DNA from: an uncultured Clostridia bacterium
GTDB lineage: Bacteria > Bacillota > Clostridia > TANB77 > CAG-508
Direction: 5' to 3'
DNA length: 16,664 bases
Assembly: GCA_944392065.1 (NCBI GenBank)
Contig: CALXVO010000016.1
Span: forward strand, 1 to 16,664
Below, one piece after another: positions 1-6,290 of this stretch. The notes below the pieces were generated by a model, which had not been told where the DNA came from, did no database searches, and worked only from the letters and a program-made list of their open reading frames with translations. How positions within the stretch are numbered: the first letter of the stretch is position 1; each line of letters opens with the position of its first letter. The position numbers were made by a program, and so were the translations under genes.

Positions 1-780
1 CAATCTGGTGAAACTGCAGATACTATTGCAGCTTTAAAGCTCGCCAAATCAAAAGGTGCTAGAACTTTGGCTGTATCTAACGTAATTGGAAGTTCTATTA
101 CGAGAGAAGCAGATTATACTATTTACACTCATGCAGGTCCTGAAATAGCCGTTGCATCTACAAAAGCTTATACTTCTCAAGTGGTATTACTTGCTATTTT
201 AGCAATGTATTTTGCAGAAATTCTAGGTTCTTGTGATAAAGCTGAGATAGAAAAACTAAAATCAGATATTATAGATTTGCCTACTAAAATAGAACAAGTA
301 TTAGATAATACCGAAACTATCCAAGAATTTGCAAAAAAGATTTATCCGGAAAAAGATATGTTCTTCTTGGGTAGAGGCACAGATTATAATGTTGCAAGAG
401 AAGGCTCTTTGAAATTAAAAGAAATCTCTTATATACATTCGGAGGCATATGCAGCTGGCGAGTTAAAGCACGGACCTATTGCTCTTATTGAAAATGGAGT
501 TACTGTTATAGGAATAATTACTAATCCCAACTTAGTAGAAAAAACAATTAGTAATATACAAGAGGTAATTACAAGAGGTGCAAAGACAATGGTAATTACA
601 AATCAAATTTTACCTAATAGTCACTTTGATTATGTGGTAAATATCCCTGATACTAACCCATTAATTTCACCTATATTATCTGTAATACCAATGCAACTAC
701 TTTCATACTATATTTCTAAGAATAAAGGATTAGATGTAGATAAGCCAAGAAATTTGGCTAAATCAGTAACAGTTGAATAA
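1..780 (+). CDS. glmS: Glutamine--fructose-6-phosphate aminotransferase, C-terminal part (cut by window start)
   Basis: GlmS makes glucosamine-6-phosphate from fructose-6-phosphate and glutamine, the first step of UDP-GlcNAc and cell-wall precursor synthesis, in the cytoplasm. Frame 1 is open from the first base, starting QSGETADT, so the gene enters from the left; the TTG at 67 is only an internal codon. The 259 visible residues cover the end of the first SIS (sugar isomerase) domain and the whole second one. Isomerase residues are recognisable: KLKEISY and GELKHGP correspond to the E. coli Lys485/Glu488 and His504 regions, and the C-terminal PRNLAKSVTVE carries the Lys that matches E. coli Lys603. 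The C-terminus is complete. The glutaminase domain and any upstream glmS ribozyme lie outside the window. The gene ends at a terminator shared with the converging bofA. Confidence 0.97.
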   Translation, partial: QSGETADTIAALKLAKSKGARTLAVSNVIGSSITREADYTIYTHAGPEIAVASTKAYTSQVVLLAILAMYFAEILGSCDKAEIEKLKSDIIDLPTKIEQVLDNTETIQEFAKKIYPEKDMFFLGRGTDYNVAREGSLKLKEISYIHSEAYAAGELKHGPIALIENGVTVIGIITNPNLVEKTISNIQEVITRGAKTMVITNQILPNSHFDYVVNIPDTNPLISPILSVIPMQLLSYYISKNKGLDVDKPRNLAKSVTVE

Positions 781-784
781 AATT

Positions 785-820
785 GATGAGGCAGATTTTA
801 ATCTGTCTCATCTGTTTTTT
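785..820 (+). terminator. Intrinsic terminator of glmS, overlapping the bofA stop
   Basis: A 13-bp stem (785-797 with 800-812, one G-U pair, 2-base gap so the effective loop is slightly larger) is followed by TGTTTTTT at 813-820. It sits 4 bases after the glmS stop. The bofA stop codon (808-810, minus strand) is inside the stem. On the minus strand the stem is followed by only AATTTTATT, so it may end both converging transcripts but is much better for glmS. Confidence 0.85.
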
Positions 821-1095
821 GCGTAGTTTTTTATCCGTAAAATTATTTTTAGTATGATTAACAGAGCTGCTCCTGGAACTCCTAATAGTCCAACAATAAT
901 TGCAGTTAATAGATTTAAACCAATGTGAAATCCAAAATTCATCCCAATTAAATTTATAATATATATTAACATTCCACCTAAAATAGAATTAATCACTAGT
1001 TTTAAAACACTTTTTAGTGGCCATATGAATATTTTTCCAAATATAAAAAGGAAAATAATGCAGGCCAAAAATGTAATTATCATATTGAAATCCAT
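808..1095 (-). CDS. bofA: BofA-family membrane protein (pro-sigma-K processing inhibitor)
   Basis: In Bacillus subtilis BofA sits in the outer forespore membrane and holds the SpoIVFB protease inactive until the forespore signals, which delays sigma-K activation. This protein has the family pattern: about 95 residues, nearly all hydrophobic, with segments near residues 4-23, 32-50 and 58-87, and the diagnostic block GLNLLTAIIVGLLGVPGAAL. It follows the yaaL-like gene on the same strand, as in B. subtilis. The start is uncertain. ATG at 1095 is chosen, with an AAAGGA site 13 bases away; a TTG at 1107 (99 aa) lies only 1 base after that site, which is too close. A sigma-E-like promoter lies upstream. 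Many Clostridia carry BofA without obvious SpoIVFB partners nearby, so the role here is inferred. Confidence 0.85.
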   Translation of the reverse strand: MDFNMIITFLACIIFLFIFGKIFIWPLKSVLKLVINSILGGMLIYIINLIGMNFGFHIGLNLLTAIIVGLLGVPGAALLIILKIILRIKNYAKNR

Positions 1096-1166
1096 ACTTA
1101 TTATCAAATCCTTTCTTCAAGTTATATTCCTGCATGAATTTACATTCTTTCTAACTTCTTTAATAA

Positions 1167-1195
1167 TAAATATGAATTGAGTTGGACAAATATTC
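1167..1195 (-). promoter_or_regulatory. Candidate sigma-E-type promoter of bofA
   Basis: On the minus strand GAATATT (1195-1189) fits the B. subtilis sigma-E -35 consensus KMATATT exactly. After a 14-base spacer, CATATTTA (1174-1167) shares CATA with the -10 consensus CATACAHT but fits poorly after that. It lies about 70 bases before the bofA start, in the 156-base gap after yaaL. B. subtilis bofA is sigma-E dependent, which agrees. Confidence 0.4.
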
Positions 1196-1251
1196 TTGTT
1201 CTTTTAAAGAATTTAACCAAATCATATATGTTAATATTTTTTCTATTACTT

Positions 1252-1527
1252 CTAAGCTTTATTTTTCCTTATATAAATTTCATTTATCATATCTAATGCA
1301 ATTCCCTTTTTCTGTGCTTTTTTCATCAAGTAATCCAATTTTGTTTGATTGGCTTTAATTTGATAAGAGTAATAATCAATAAGCCCCTCTTCTGCATACT
1401 CAAAATTTTTATGTGCTGTATCTAATTCATTTTTAGTTTTAATAATGCTTACAATTAGCTCCAAGTTTTTCTCATCCTCAGACTTGTCCTCAATTTTATT
1501 TTCTCTTACATATTCTTCGTGTGCCAT
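1252..1527 (-). CDS. yaaL: YaaL-like DUF2508 family protein
   Basis: This is a 91-residue soluble, charged, helical protein with no signal or membrane segment. The middle, from about residue 38 to 75 (a FEYAEEGLIDYYSYQIKAN stretch, then a LDYLMKKAQKKGI stretch), matches the DUF2508/YaaL pattern of an aromatic-rich helix followed by a 'YLMKKAKKKGI' end. The next gene on the strand is bofA, the same pairing as yaaL-bofA in B. subtilis, and this raises confidence. The family's function is unknown. The start was set at ATG 1527 because GGAGG lies 5 bases before it. A GTG at 1539 is also in frame but overlaps that ribosome binding site. The stop is TAG. Confidence 0.75.
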   Translation of the reverse strand: MAHEEYVRENKIEDKSEDEKNLELIVSIIKTKNELDTAHKNFEYAEEGLIDYYSYQIKANQTKLDYLMKKAQKKGIALDMINEIYIRKNKA

Positions 1528-1530
1528 ACT

Positions 1531-1537
1531 TTCCTCC
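1531..1537 (-). promoter_or_regulatory. Ribosome binding site fixing the yaaL start
   Basis: GGAGGAA on the minus strand places ATG 1527 at normal spacing and makes the in-frame GTG at 1539, which would overlap the site, unlikely. Confidence 0.8.
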
Positions 1538-1623
1538 ACCGCTCTATAATAATTCTAAATAGTAAATATATAAATCGTCCTCTTTTTATTACCATTATAT
1601 TCAATAAGTTGAAAAATATTCGT

Positions 1624-1720
1624 AAAACATTACTATAATTTTGCACATACTACTAAGACGTATACTACAAATTCACGCTGAACAGTAACGATTAATTTTT
1701 TAAATTATAGTAAATGTTTT
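1624..1720. repeat. Inverted-repeat element between yaaL and serS
   Basis: The arms AAAACATTACTATAATTT (1624-1641) and AAATTATAGTAAATGTTTT (1702-1720) are inverse complements apart from one extra base in the right arm, and enclose 60 bases. The 97-bp unit lies in the divergent intergenic region, just upstream of the serS -35. No transposase is encoded. It could be a miniature mobile element or a regulatory cruciform; each arm also contains a TATAAT hexamer on the strand pointing inward. Confidence 0.55.
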
Positions 1721-1729
1721 CCACCTTCC

Positions 1730-1758
1730 TTGATATTTTTCCAATTTGGTGGTAAAAT
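1730..1758 (+). promoter_or_regulatory. Sigma-A promoter of serS
   Basis: TTGATA (1730-1735), a 17-base spacer and TAAAAT (1753-1758) make a near-consensus promoter. It leaves a leader of about 25 bases before the serS start, too short for a T-box, which is consistent with no T-box being visible. The ribosome binding site AAGGAGGAT (1776-1784) is 4-6 bases before the ATG. Confidence 0.75.
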
Positions 1759-1788
1759 AAGTCATGTGCAGATTCAAGGAGGATAAAT

Positions 1789-3075
1789 ATGATAGATATT
1801 AAATTTTTAAGGGAAAATCCTGATGCAGTTAAGGAAAACATTAAGAAAAAATTTCAAAATCACAAATTAATATTAGTAGATGAGGTTTTAGAACTTGACA
1901 AGAAAAACAGAGATGCTAAATTAAAAGGTGATGATTTACGAAGTAGAAGGAATTCTTTAAGTTCTGAAATTGGTAACCTTATGAAAAACGGAAAAAAAGA
2001 TGAAGCAGAAAAGATAAAATTAGAAGTTCAGGAAATAAATAAACAGCTAGAGGAAAATGAAAAATTAGAAACAGAATATTCTGAAGCAATAATAGAAAGA
2101 ATGATGAAAATTCCAAATATTATTCATGAATCTGTTCCTATTGGTGAAGATGATAGCAAAAATGTGGAAATAGAAAAGTTTGGAGAGCCAGTAGTTCCAG
2201 ATTACGAAATTCCATATCATGCAGATATCATGGAAAGTTTTAATGGGCTTGATTTAGATTCTGCACGTAGAGTTGCAGGAAATGGTTTCTATTATTTAAT
2301 GGGAGATGTTGCAAGACTTCATTCAGCAATTTTATCCTATGCAAGAGATTTTATGATAAATAAGGGCTTTACTTATTGTATACCTCCATACATGATTCGT
2401 AGCGATGTTGTTACAGGAGTTATGAGTTTTGAAGAAATGGATGCAATGATGTATAAAATTGAGGGAGAAGATTTGTATTTAGTTGGAACTAGTGAACATT
2501 CTATGATAGGAAAATTCAAAGGTCAGATTCTTCAAAAAAACGATATGCCATATACTATGACATCATATTCTCCATGTTTTAGAAAAGAAAAAGGTGCTCA
2601 TGGTATAGAAGAACGTGGTGTATATCGTATTCATCAATTTGAAAAACAAGAAATGATTGTTGTATGTGAACCAGAAGATAGCTGGAAATGGTATAACAAA
2701 TTATGGTCATATACTGTAGAATTATTTAGAAGCATGGATATCCCAGTTCGTACACTTGAATGTTGTAGTGGCGATTTAGCAGACTTAAAAGCCAAAAGCT
2801 GTGATGTAGAGGCTTGGAGTCCAAGACAAAAGAAATATTTCGAAGTTGGTAGTTGTTCTAACCTAACAGATGCACAAGCAAGACGTTTAGGAATCAGAAT
2901 AAAAGGTGAAAAAGGAAACTACTATGCACACACTCTAAACAATACTGTAGTTGCCCCACCTCGTATGTTAATAGCATTCTTAGAAAACAATTATAATGAA
3001 GATGGAAGTATAAATATTCCTGAAGTACTTCGTCCATACATGGGTGGAACTGAAAAATTAATACCAAAAAAATAA
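1789..3075 (+). CDS. serS: Seryl-tRNA synthetase (archaeal-like sequence type)
   Basis: SerRS charges tRNA-Ser with serine in the cytoplasm. It has 428 residues, the normal bacterial length. Residues 1 to about 110 form the charged, coiled-coil tRNA-binding arm. The class II core follows: serine-site TSE at 234-236, motif 2 around FRKE (264-267) and HQFEKQE (282-288), and motif 3 around PPRMLIAFLEN (390-400). Several blocks differ from the usual bacterial form. CSGDLADLKAKSCDVEAWSP, GSCSNLTDAQARRLGIR and HTLNNTVVAPPR replace the typical CTGDLGF-AKKYDIEVW, SSCSN-DFQARR and HTLNGSGLAVGR. The variant blocks recall archaeal SerRS, which suggests ancient transfer or a divergent lineage. The gene has its own promoter and a strong ribosome binding site and is followed by a long hairpin element. 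Function is secure; the lineage is an inference. Confidence 0.95.
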   Translation: MIDIKFLRENPDAVKENIKKKFQNHKLILVDEVLELDKKNRDAKLKGDDLRSRRNSLSSEIGNLMKNGKKDEAEKIKLEVQEINKQLEENEKLETEYSEAIIERMMKIPNIIHESVPIGEDDSKNVEIEKFGEPVVPDYEIPYHADIMESFNGLDLDSARRVAGNGFYYLMGDVARLHSAILSYARDFMINKGFTYCIPPYMIRSDVVTGVMSFEEMDAMMYKIEGEDLYLVGTSEHSMIGKFKGQILQKNDMPYTMTSYSPCFRKEKGAHGIEERGVYRIHQFEKQEMIVVCEPEDSWKWYNKLWSYTVELFRSMDIPVRTLECCSGDLADLKAKSCDVEAWSPRQKKYFEVGSCSNLTDAQARRLGIRIKGEKGNYYAHTLNNTVVAPPRMLIAFLENNYNEDGSINIPEVLRPYMGGTEKLIPKK

Positions 3076-3083
3076 ACTAAAAA

Positions 3084-3199
3084 GCGCAATTGGGGACGCA
3101 CCTCTTTTGCACAAGCTTAATTAATGCTATACAATAAATTTATTGTTTTCAATATTGAATTTAAAAACTTGTGCAAAAAAGGTGCGTCCCCAATTGCGC
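3084..3199. repeat. 116-bp hairpin element with GGTGCGTCCCC arms (MITE/REP-like)
   Basis: Two 32-base arms (3084-3115 and 3168-3199) are inverse complements at 31 of 32 positions, ending GCGCAATTGGGGACGCACC. They enclose 52 AT-rich bases that hold a perfect 16-bp palindrome (3131-3146) and a 12-bp one (3148-3159). The arms are far more GC-rich than their surroundings. There is no U-run after the stem, so it is not a normal terminator. The yihA ribosome binding site begins 3 bases after the element. I recall TTGGGGACGCACC-type ends from REP-like elements linked to IS200-type (Y1) transposases, but no transposase is present here. Confidence 0.8.
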
Positions 3200-3213
3200 A
3201 GAAGGAGTAAATT

Positions 3214-3804
3214 ATGATAATAAAAAATCCAGAATTTAAAATTTCGGCAGTTAGTCCAAAACAATATCCCGATGATGGACTACCTCAAATTGTATTAGTC
3301 GGAAAATCTAATGTAGGTAAGTCTTCCTTTATCAATACAATGGTCAATAGAAAAAAACTTGCTAGAACTAGTAGCGAACCCGGTAAAACTAGACAAATTA
3401 ATTTTTATAACATGGATAATAAATTTTATTTTGTAGATTTACCCGGATATGGATATAGCAAAATGTCTAAGCAAGAACAAGCTAAGGTTGGTACTTTCAT
3501 CGAAGAATATTTATCTAAGAGTAAAAGCATAGCTTTAATAATATTCTTAATTGATATTAGACATTCTCCAACTGAAAACGATAGACTAATGTACCGATAT
3601 ATTATTGATAGTGAAAGGCCATGTATTGTTATAGCAAATAAAGCTGATAAAATTGCTGTTACAAAGGTAGATACTCAAGTAAAAAATTTGCAAGATGAAT
3701 TAAATCCATTGCATGACTTATTGTTTTTACCTTTTTCATCTGAAAGAAAAATATATGCAAATGAAGTGTGGAGTGAAATTGCAAAACACATGGGCTCAAC
3801 ATAA
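3214..3804 (+). CDS. yihA: Ribosome biogenesis GTP-binding protein YihA/YsxC (EngB)
   Basis: This GTPase acts in late assembly of the 50S subunit and is essential in B. subtilis as YsxC. At 196 residues it has the normal family length. The G-motifs are all visible: G1 GKSNVGKSS at 30-38, G2 Thr at 59 in GKTRQINFY, G3 DLPG at 75-78 followed by the family's GYGYSKM, G4 NKAD at 142-145, and a G5-like PFSS near 173-176. AAGGAG (3202-3207) sits 6 bases before the ATG. That site lies directly after the right arm of the hairpin element, so a folded element in the mRNA could affect access of ribosomes. In many Firmicutes this gene follows lonA or clpX; here it follows serS. Confidence 0.95.
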   Translation: MIIKNPEFKISAVSPKQYPDDGLPQIVLVGKSNVGKSSFINTMVNRKKLARTSSEPGKTRQINFYNMDNKFYFVDLPGYGYSKMSKQEQAKVGTFIEEYLSKSKSIALIIFLIDIRHSPTENDRLMYRYIIDSERPCIVIANKADKIAVTKVDTQVKNLQDELNPLHDLLFLPFSSERKIYANEVWSEIAKHMGST

Positions 3805-3809
3805 TATTA

Positions 3810-3838
3810 TTGATTTTTCTGTAAAATAATGGTATAAT
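3810..3838 (+). promoter_or_regulatory. Sigma-A promoter of the 81-aa orphan gene
   Basis: TTGATT (3810-3815), a 17-base spacer and TATAAT (3833-3838). The -35 begins 6 bases after the yihA stop codon, so the small gene has its own transcription start. Confidence 0.8.
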
Positions 3839-3845
3839 ATAGTTA

Positions 3846-3861
3846 TTACGTACACACGTAA
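3846..3861 (+). promoter_or_regulatory. Operator-like dyad just after the -10 box
   Basis: TTACGT-acac-ACGTAA is a perfect 6-bp dyad with a 4-base spacer. It starts 8 bases after the TATAAT box, about where transcription begins. It could be a repressor site or a small hairpin at the mRNA 5' end. No regulator is identified. Confidence 0.4.
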
Positions 3862-3885
3862 AATTATAAAAAAGAAGGTAATAAG

Positions 3886-4131
3886 ATGACGTATCCATCC
3901 TATCCATGTGATTGTTCGACTGTATACCTTGAGTTTGACTCTAAGTATGCAGCAGAAATGTTTGCCAAATCAATAGAAGTCTTCTTTCCATCAGTCACAA
4001 CACAGATTAGTAAAAAACCTCGGGCTACTCGAGTAACAGTAAGTTCGAAAGATGATGACTTTCACGGTCTTGCAGTGATGATATTTTCAGTCCAGTATGT
4101 TCATGATCATCCTGGTGTAAAGTTCGTCTAA
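3886..4131 (+). CDS. Hypothetical protein, 81 aa, own transcription unit
   Basis: I do not recognise this protein. It is a small soluble protein with no signal peptide or membrane segment. It has two cysteines at the N-terminus (CDC, residues 8-10). The residue pattern suggests strand (TVYLEF), helix (SKYAAEMFAKSIEVFF), strand (VTTQISKK), strand (ATRVTVSS), helix (DDFHGLAVMIFSVQYV), strand (GVKFV), an arrangement compatible with a ferredoxin-like fold; this is inference only. Evidence that it is real: a near-consensus promoter, AGAAGG 7 bases before ATG, and a strong terminator 8 bases after the stop. Codon choice (GTC, TTC, TCG, CTT, CGG) and GC content are higher than in neighbouring genes, which may point to transfer or high expression. 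Confidence 0.75.
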   Translation: MTYPSYPCDCSTVYLEFDSKYAAEMFAKSIEVFFPSVTTQISKKPRATRVTVSSKDDDFHGLAVMIFSVQYVHDHPGVKFV

Positions 4132-4138
4132 TACCTTC

Positions 4139-4174
4139 AACAACCGGGCTCATAATGAGCCCGGTTGTTCTATA
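4139..4174 (+). terminator. Intrinsic terminator after the 81-aa gene
   Basis: The arms 4139-4153 and 4155-4169 (core ACAACCGGGCTCAT) pair perfectly, with an effective 3-5 base loop. The following tract is a modest TTCTATATT. It starts 7 bases after the stop codon. The stem is palindromic, so it may also stop minus-strand transcripts leaving the DUF951 gene. Confidence 0.75.
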
Positions 4175-4258
4175 TTATATAAAAATATCGCATGTTTAAT
4201 TATTTATTATCAAATAATATCATAATTTTTATTTCATATGTAAATGCTAAAGTTCTTT

Positions 4259-4453
4259 CTACTCAGCCAAATTGGTTCTTTGCACTTTTTTAACAATCAT
4301 CTTTAATGCTTTAGGCCTTTCTAGCATAATAGTATGCCCACACCCCAAACATCTCAATTTAAAGTCTACTCCTACTCTAGTTATTTCCCATAGTTTGCTT
4401 CCACAAGGATGCTCTTTTTTTGTTCTTACTATATCTCCCACATTAAATTCCAC
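4259..4453 (-). CDS. DUF951 domain-containing protein
   Basis: This is a 64-residue protein of the DUF951 (YyzM-like) family, function unknown. The family signature is clear: VGDIVRTKKEHPCGSKLWEI, then RVGVDFKLRCLGCGHTIMLERPKA, with conserved CGS, CLGCG and ML(P/E)R elements. The CxxC pair plus the HPCGS Cys suggests metal binding, which is inference. The start is GTG 4453, which gives the usual family length of about 65 residues and has AGAAGGG 9 bases upstream. An in-frame TTG at 4546 would add 31 residues, but that extension is translated from a structured repeat and has no family similarity. The gene lies downstream of gltX on the same strand, separated by that repeat. Confidence 0.85.
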   Translation of the reverse strand: MEFNVGDIVRTKKEHPCGSKLWEITRVGVDFKLRCLGCGHTIMLERPKALKMIVKKVQRTNLAE

Positions 4454-4462
4454 GTATATCTT

Positions 4463-4469
4463 CCCTTCT
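4463..4469 (-). promoter_or_regulatory. Ribosome binding site supporting the GTG start of the DUF951 gene
   Basis: AGAAGGG on the minus strand, 9 bases before GTG 4453. It supports the short form over the 95-residue reading from TTG 4546. Confidence 0.55.
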
Positions 4470-4513
4470 AAATCTATTTGCTTTGTAATTAGCCTCTTAA
4501 AGTCTACTTCTCT

Positions 4514-4638
4514 AATTGCAAAAGAATTGGTGTTTTTATTAGGCAAACAAGCGAGAAAACCGGAAGCGTACTTGATGTACTCCTAAAGGATTCTTGAGGT
4601 GCAGTTAACACCTCGCCAAAACCAATTCTTTGCAATTA
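4514..4638. repeat. Structured inverted-repeat element between gltX and the DUF951 gene
   Basis: The outer arms TAATTGCAAAAGAATTGG (4513-4530) and CCAATTCTTTGCAATTA (4622-4638) pair with a single bulged A. Inside are nested short stems: GCGAG (4551-4555) with CTCGC (4612-4616), GTAC (4568-4571) with GTAC (4577-4580), TCC with GGA (4581-4590), and GAGGTG (4596-4601) with CACCTC (4609-4614). The interior is more GC-rich than its surroundings. The right arm takes in the gltX stop codon, and the left arm lies upstream of the DUF951 start. A miniature element or an RNA structure in the gltX-DUF951 transcript are both possible. Confidence 0.65.
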
Positions 4639-6288
4639 AATACTCATTGCTTTCTTCAAACGAGCAACTACACTGTCTCTTCCAAGCACTTCCATAATTT
4701 CATACATATCTGGTGTATTTTGTCTACCTGTTAATGCAACTCTTATAACTGTGCTTATATCACCCACATGGCCTGGGAAAGCTTCTGGATTTGCTTTAAA
4801 TTCTTTTACTTCTCTTGCATAACCATTTTTTTCTGCTAAATCTTTTATTTTGTTAAACCATGTATCTTTATCATCATTTATATCAAAATACTCTTCTATG
4901 TAAGATTTTAATAACTTACTTATTTCTTCTTTATCTGCTATTTTAGCATATTCATATGAGATTTCATTATTAAAAAATTTGTTATCATACATGTAAATAA
5001 TTGAATTTTTTACATCTGACCATTTTGCTATATCTTTTCTTGGCTTTTTGTTTCCTCTTTCTATCCCAAGTATTTTTAATGAATATTCTTTATCTTGAAG
5101 CATTTCATACAATTCATTATCATATTCTTTTGCCCAGTTTAAAGCATTTTTATATACTTCTTCTGCTGTCATTTTTGAAATAACTGTTTTTCCAATATCA
5201 AGAAGTTTTACCATGTCAAATAAAGCTCCACTTACGCTCATTTTGTTTAACTGAAAATCAAATTCATCCATATCTTTATCTGGGTTTGCTCTTCTCCAAT
5301 TTTCAAAACTAGAGTTAGCTATATTTAATAGGTATTCCTTTACTGCTGCTACCGGTATTCCTTCTTCTTTATAATATGATACTGCTGCTTCAGGGTCTTT
5401 TCTTTTACTTAATTTACGCTTATTTCCATTATCATTTTTCATAATTGGAGATATATGAGCATATTTAGGAGCTTTAAATCCTAATTCATGAAATAATTGC
5501 AAATGTAATGGAACTGATGATAGCCATTCATCACTACGTATTACAAGTGTTGTTCTCATCAAGTGATCATCTATTGCATGAGCAAAATGGTATGTAGGAA
5601 GTCCATCTGCTTTAATAATTACTATATCTTGATCATTTTCAGGGAATTCTACATTTCCTTTTATTACATCATGATGTTTTATTTTTCTATCTTCTCTTCC
5701 TTGAGATTTAAAACGAATAATATACTTGTCTCCATTTTTTATTTTTTCTGCAGCTTCTTCTACTGTTAAATTTCTGCACTTTGCCCATATACCATAATAT
5801 CCTGGCCTTATTTTAGCTGCTTCTTGTTTTTTTCTAATTTCTTCTACCTCGTCTGAAGTACAAAAACATGGGTATGCTTTTCCTTGTTCTAGTAAATATT
5901 TTGCATAGGCTTGATAGATATCTTTTCTTAAAGATTGTTTATATGGACCATAATTTCCAATTTCCTCTGTATCAGATATCATACCTTCATCTGGAGACAT
6001 ATCAAAATCTTTTAAAGAATTTACTATATCTGTAACTCCATTTTCAACTTCCCTTTTTTGGTCTGTATCCTCTACTCTTAAAAAGAATACTCCACTAGTT
6101 TTTTTAGTCATTTCTTTTGCAACTAAAGCTTGATATAGTCCACCAATATGCACAAATCCTGTTGGACTTGGTGCAAATCTTGAAACTACTGCTCCTTCTG
6201 GTAAATTTCTTTCTGGATATTTTTCTTCATAATATGAAATTTCCTTTGCATCTGGAAATATTAAATCTGCTAAATCTTTGTAATTCAT
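4636..6288 (-). CDS. gltX: Glutamyl-tRNA synthetase
   Basis: GltX charges tRNA with glutamate; in Clostridia the enzyme is often non-discriminating and also makes Glu-tRNA-Gln for GatCAB, which cannot be decided here. It has 550 residues, longer than the 480-500 of many bacterial forms, with about 36 residues before the class I HIGH-type motif (RFAPSPTGFVHIGG, 37-50). Other marks are VEDTD (72-76), CFC (141-143), the KMSKS-type loop KLSKR (292-296), and a C-terminal anticodon-binding end typical of the family (DISTVIRVALTGRQNTPDMYEIMEVLG). The ATG is 2 bases after the RNase J stop, and its GGAGG lies within the last codons of RNase J, so the two are translationally coupled. Recognition is firm. 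Confidence 0.97.
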   Translation of the reverse strand: MNYKDLADLIFPDAKEISYYEEKYPERNLPEGAVVSRFAPSPTGFVHIGGLYQALVAKEMTKKTSGVFFLRVEDTDQKREVENGVTDIVNSLKDFDMSPDEGMISDTEEIGNYGPYKQSLRKDIYQAYAKYLLEQGKAYPCFCTSDEVEEIRKKQEAAKIRPGYYGIWAKCRNLTVEEAAEKIKNGDKYIIRFKSQGREDRKIKHHDVIKGNVEFPENDQDIVIIKADGLPTYHFAHAIDDHLMRTTLVIRSDEWLSSVPLHLQLFHELGFKAPKYAHISPIMKNDNGNKRKLSKRKDPEAAVSYYKEEGIPVAAVKEYLLNIANSSFENWRRANPDKDMDEFDFQLNKMSVSGALFDMVKLLDIGKTVISKMTAEEVYKNALNWAKEYDNELYEMLQDKEYSLKILGIERGNKKPRKDIAKWSDVKNSIIYMYDNKFFNNEISYEYAKIADKEEISKLLKSYIEEYFDINDDKDTWFNKIKDLAEKNGYAREVKEFKANPEAFPGHVGDISTVIRVALTGRQNTPDMYEIMEVLGRDSVVARLKKAMSI

Positions 6289-6290
6289 AG

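Noticed and set aside
67..69. TTG at 67 as the start of a 237-aa protein
   Set aside because: The frame is open and GlmS-like from base 1, so this is an internal Leu codon of a gene cut by the window edge.
1540..1788. T-box riboswitch upstream of serS
   Set aside because: No T-box sequence, specifier-loop layout or terminator is visible, and the likely promoter leaves only about 25 bases of leader.
3659..3907. Minus-strand ORF of 82 aa
   Set aside because: It is a shadow of yihA and crosses a convincing plus-strand promoter.
4454..4546. 31-residue N-terminal extension of the DUF951 protein
   Set aside because: It is translated from the structured inverted repeat, begins at TTG without a ribosome site, and the family is normally about 65 residues.
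4272..4586. Plus-strand ORF of 104 aa
   Set aside because: It is antisense to the DUF951 gene, hydrophobic only because it mirrors that gene, and has no ribosome site.
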